From Segatella albensis DSM 11370 = JCM 12258 (lineage in GTDB: Bacteria; Bacteroidota; Bacteroidia; Bacteroidales; Bacteroidaceae), in contig NZ_AUFP01000008.1 of the NCBI RefSeq assembly GCF_000426565.1, forward strand, positions 1 through 64,000: a stretch of 64,000 nucleotides of DNA, given 5' to 3'. The notes beneath the pieces were generated by a model. That model searched no databases and was not told the DNA's origin. It saw only the letters and a list, made by a program, of their open reading frames with translations. Each line of letters opens with the position of its first letter. Positions within the stretch are counted from its first letter, which is position 1. The translations under genes and the position numbers were made by a program. Positions 62,435-64,000 of this stretch are shown here, piece by piece.

Positions 62435-64000
62435 ATGGAAAAAAGACTAACCATGTTTTTAGCCTGCTTATTCCTTAGTTTAGGAATGGCACTGGCTCAG
62501 ACACAGTTTAGTGGTACCGTAGTATCTGCAGAAGATGGTCAGCCAATTATTGGTGCATCTATCAAAGTAGTAGGTACTAAGACAGGTACAGTCACTAACA
62601 TTGATGGTGACTTCTCATTGTCTGCTGCTGTAGGCGCAAAGCTTGAAATTTCATACATTGGTATGAAGAGCAAGACTGTAACAGCAAAAGCCAACATGAA
62701 AATTGCTTTGGAGGCTGACAACCATTCATTGGATGAGGTTATGGTTGTAGCTTTCGGTACTCAGAAACGTTCTGCTTTCACTGGTTCTGCTGCTGTCGTA
62801 GGTTCTGAGGAACTTCAGAAAGCACAGGTTACAAGTGTAACTAATGCTTTGGCAGGTGCCGTTCCTGGTATCCAGCTGACATCCTCAGATGGTGCTCCTG
62901 GTTCTTCTTCAAAAATTCGTATTCGTGGTTTCAGCTCTTTGAACGCAGAGCAGGATCCGTTGATTATTGTGGATGGCGCTCCTTATAGTGGTGACCTTTC
63001 TAACCTCAATCCTAACGATGTTGAGAGTATGACAGTATTGAAGGATGCTTCTGCTGCAGCATTGTATGGTGCTCGTGGTGCAAATGGTGTCATCATGATT
63101 ACTACAAAGAATGCGAAGAGTGGTAGTAAGATTACCTTCGATGCAAAATATGGTTGGAATACTCGTGCGCTCCAGCATTATGAAACTGTAAATGACCCTG
63201 CTCAGTATTACGAGATGCATTATGGTGCTCTTCGTGATTATTATTTGGCAAACGGTAAGACCGCTGATGAGGCATGGACATTAGCTAATAAATATCTGAC
63301 TTCTTCAAAGAATGGTGGTCTTGGATATAACATCTGGACTTGTCCTGATGGTGAAACTCTTATTGGCAAGGATGGTAAGATGAATCCTAACGCAACACTT
63401 GGCTATAAAGTTTCTTACAAAGGTCAGGATTTCTTGATCACTCCTGATGATTGGGAAAGTGTAGGTACACGTACCGGTATTCGTCAGGAATATAATCTCT
63501 CTATGAGTGGTGCCGGTGAAAAAGGTCATTTTTATACTTCTTTAGGTTACTTGAGTAATGAAGGTATTACTGAGGCTTCTGACTTGAAGCGTTTTACCGG
63601 TCGTCTTCGTGCTGACTATCAGATGAGAGACTGGTTGAAGGTTGGTGCAAATATGTCTTATGCTCATTTCAACGCTAATTCTTTGGATGATAATGGCTCA
63701 AGTTCTTCTACTGGTAATATTTGGGCATTTACTTCTCAGATGGCTCCTATCTATCCGGCTTACATCCGTAATGCAGATGGAACTGTTATGATTGATAAGA
63801 ACGGTATTGGCATGATGGACTATGGTGATGGCGTGAATGCCGGTATGGCTCGTCCTTTCATTTATAATGCAAACCCTATCTTGGATACTCGCTTAAACAC
63901 TCGTAACAAAGAAGGTAATGCTTCTACAGGTAGTGCATTCGCAGATATCAACATCTTTGATGGCTTGAAGCTTACCTTGAATGGTACATATAACCTCGAT
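62435..64000 (+). CDS. SusC-like TonB-dependent receptor, cut by window end
   Basis: 522 codons are present, with no stop before the window ends. Signal peptide of 22 residues identical to the SusC at 53149, then carboxypeptidase-like domain (SGTVVSAEDGQPIIGASIKV), plug (VVAFGTQKRSAFTGSAAVVG, VLKDASAAALYGARGANGVI, MITTKN) and the start of the barrel. Codon use (GGT, CGT, GCT) is more biased than in the second SusC, suggesting higher expression. The SusD partner should lie just beyond the window. Confidence 0.93.
   Translation, partial: MEKRLTMFLACLFLSLGMALAQTQFSGTVVSAEDGQPIIGASIKVVGTKTGTVTNIDGDFSLSAAVGAKLEISYIGMKSKTVTAKANMKIALEADNHSLDEVMVVAFGTQKRSAFTGSAAVVGSEELQKAQVTSVTNALAGAVPGIQLTSSDGAPGSSSKIRIRGFSSLNAEQDPLIIVDGAPYSGDLSNLNPNDVESMTVLKDASAAALYGARGANGVIMITTKNAKSGSKITFDAKYGWNTRALQHYETVNDPAQYYEMHYGALRDYYLANGKTADEAWTLANKYLTSSKNGGLGYNIWTCPDGETLIGKDGKMNPNATLGYKVSYKGQDFLITPDDWESVGTRTGIRQEYNLSMSGAGEKGHFYTSLGYLSNEGITEASDLKRFTGRLRADYQMRDWLKVGANMSYAHFNANSLDDNGSSSSTGNIWAFTSQMAPIYPAYIRNADGTVMIDKNGIGMMDYGDGVNAGMARPFIYNANPILDTRLNTRNKEGNASTGSAFADINIFDGLKLTLNGTYNLD

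Overview
The window is a chromosomal segment of a Bacteroidota bacterium, most likely Prevotellaceae (Prevotella/Segatella type). The support is SusC/SusD pairs, fimbrillin/Mfa2/OmpA genes, BACON and DUF4302-type lipoproteins, ArgB-SpeA and SufBCDS clusters, near absence of Shine-Dalgarno sequences, and repeated promoters of the Bacteroidota form TTTG-N20-TAnnTTTG.

Region 1 (about 0.6-14.7 kb) is a worn genomic island. It is bounded by an intact tRNA with a CAT anticodon (14662-14735) and a 59-bp near-copy of that tRNA's 3' half and downstream flank (606-664, 54/59 identical). Inside are a three-gene HipB-HipS-HipT toxin-antitoxin set, a tyrosine-recombinase remnant with an in-frame stop that is cut off by an intact IS110-family element, an orphan papain-like cysteine peptidase facing a broken LytTR regulator across two pairs of 21-bp-spaced operator repeats, a visibly GC-rich fimbrial operon on the minus strand (membrane protein, OmpA, DUF5119/Mfa2-like anchor, two fimbrillins) with a membrane-bound AraC-type regulator ending in a G11 tract, and several small or truncated genes, including a 53-aa peptide gene.

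Region 2 (14.9-47.9 kb) is mostly conserved core: a Ca2+-type P-ATPase-ribF-CPBP protease operon; an ECF sigma/anti-sigma pair with a putative self-regulated promoter; a minus-strand block of argB, speA, aroK, topA, a NUDIX hydrolase, a sialate-O-acetylesterase-like gene and a thioredoxin-fold lipoprotein; pnp; a Zn/Cd-type P1B ATPase under a dyad operator; a tRNA-Asn; an S41 protease; the rimP-nusA-infB operon with a terminator-like hairpin in its leader; sufBCDS; rnhB and a WYL-domain regulator.

Region 3 (47.9-64.0 kb) carries nutrient-uptake loci: a two-gene SusC/SusD pair, a five-gene locus (SusC, SusD, zinc metallohydrolase lipoprotein, DUF4302-like and BACON lipoproteins) without any carbohydrate-active enzyme, and the start of a third SusC that runs off the window. 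All three SusC genes share the same promoter architecture, and two share an identical 22-residue signal peptide.

No CRISPR array, rRNA or complete conjugation or phage module was seen. The most unusual points are the candidate G11 phase switch in the fimbrial regulator with helically phased repeats in front of its presumed target operon, the LytTR-operator/cysteine-peptidase locus, the split HipBST system and the probable bridge-RNA region of the IS110 element.
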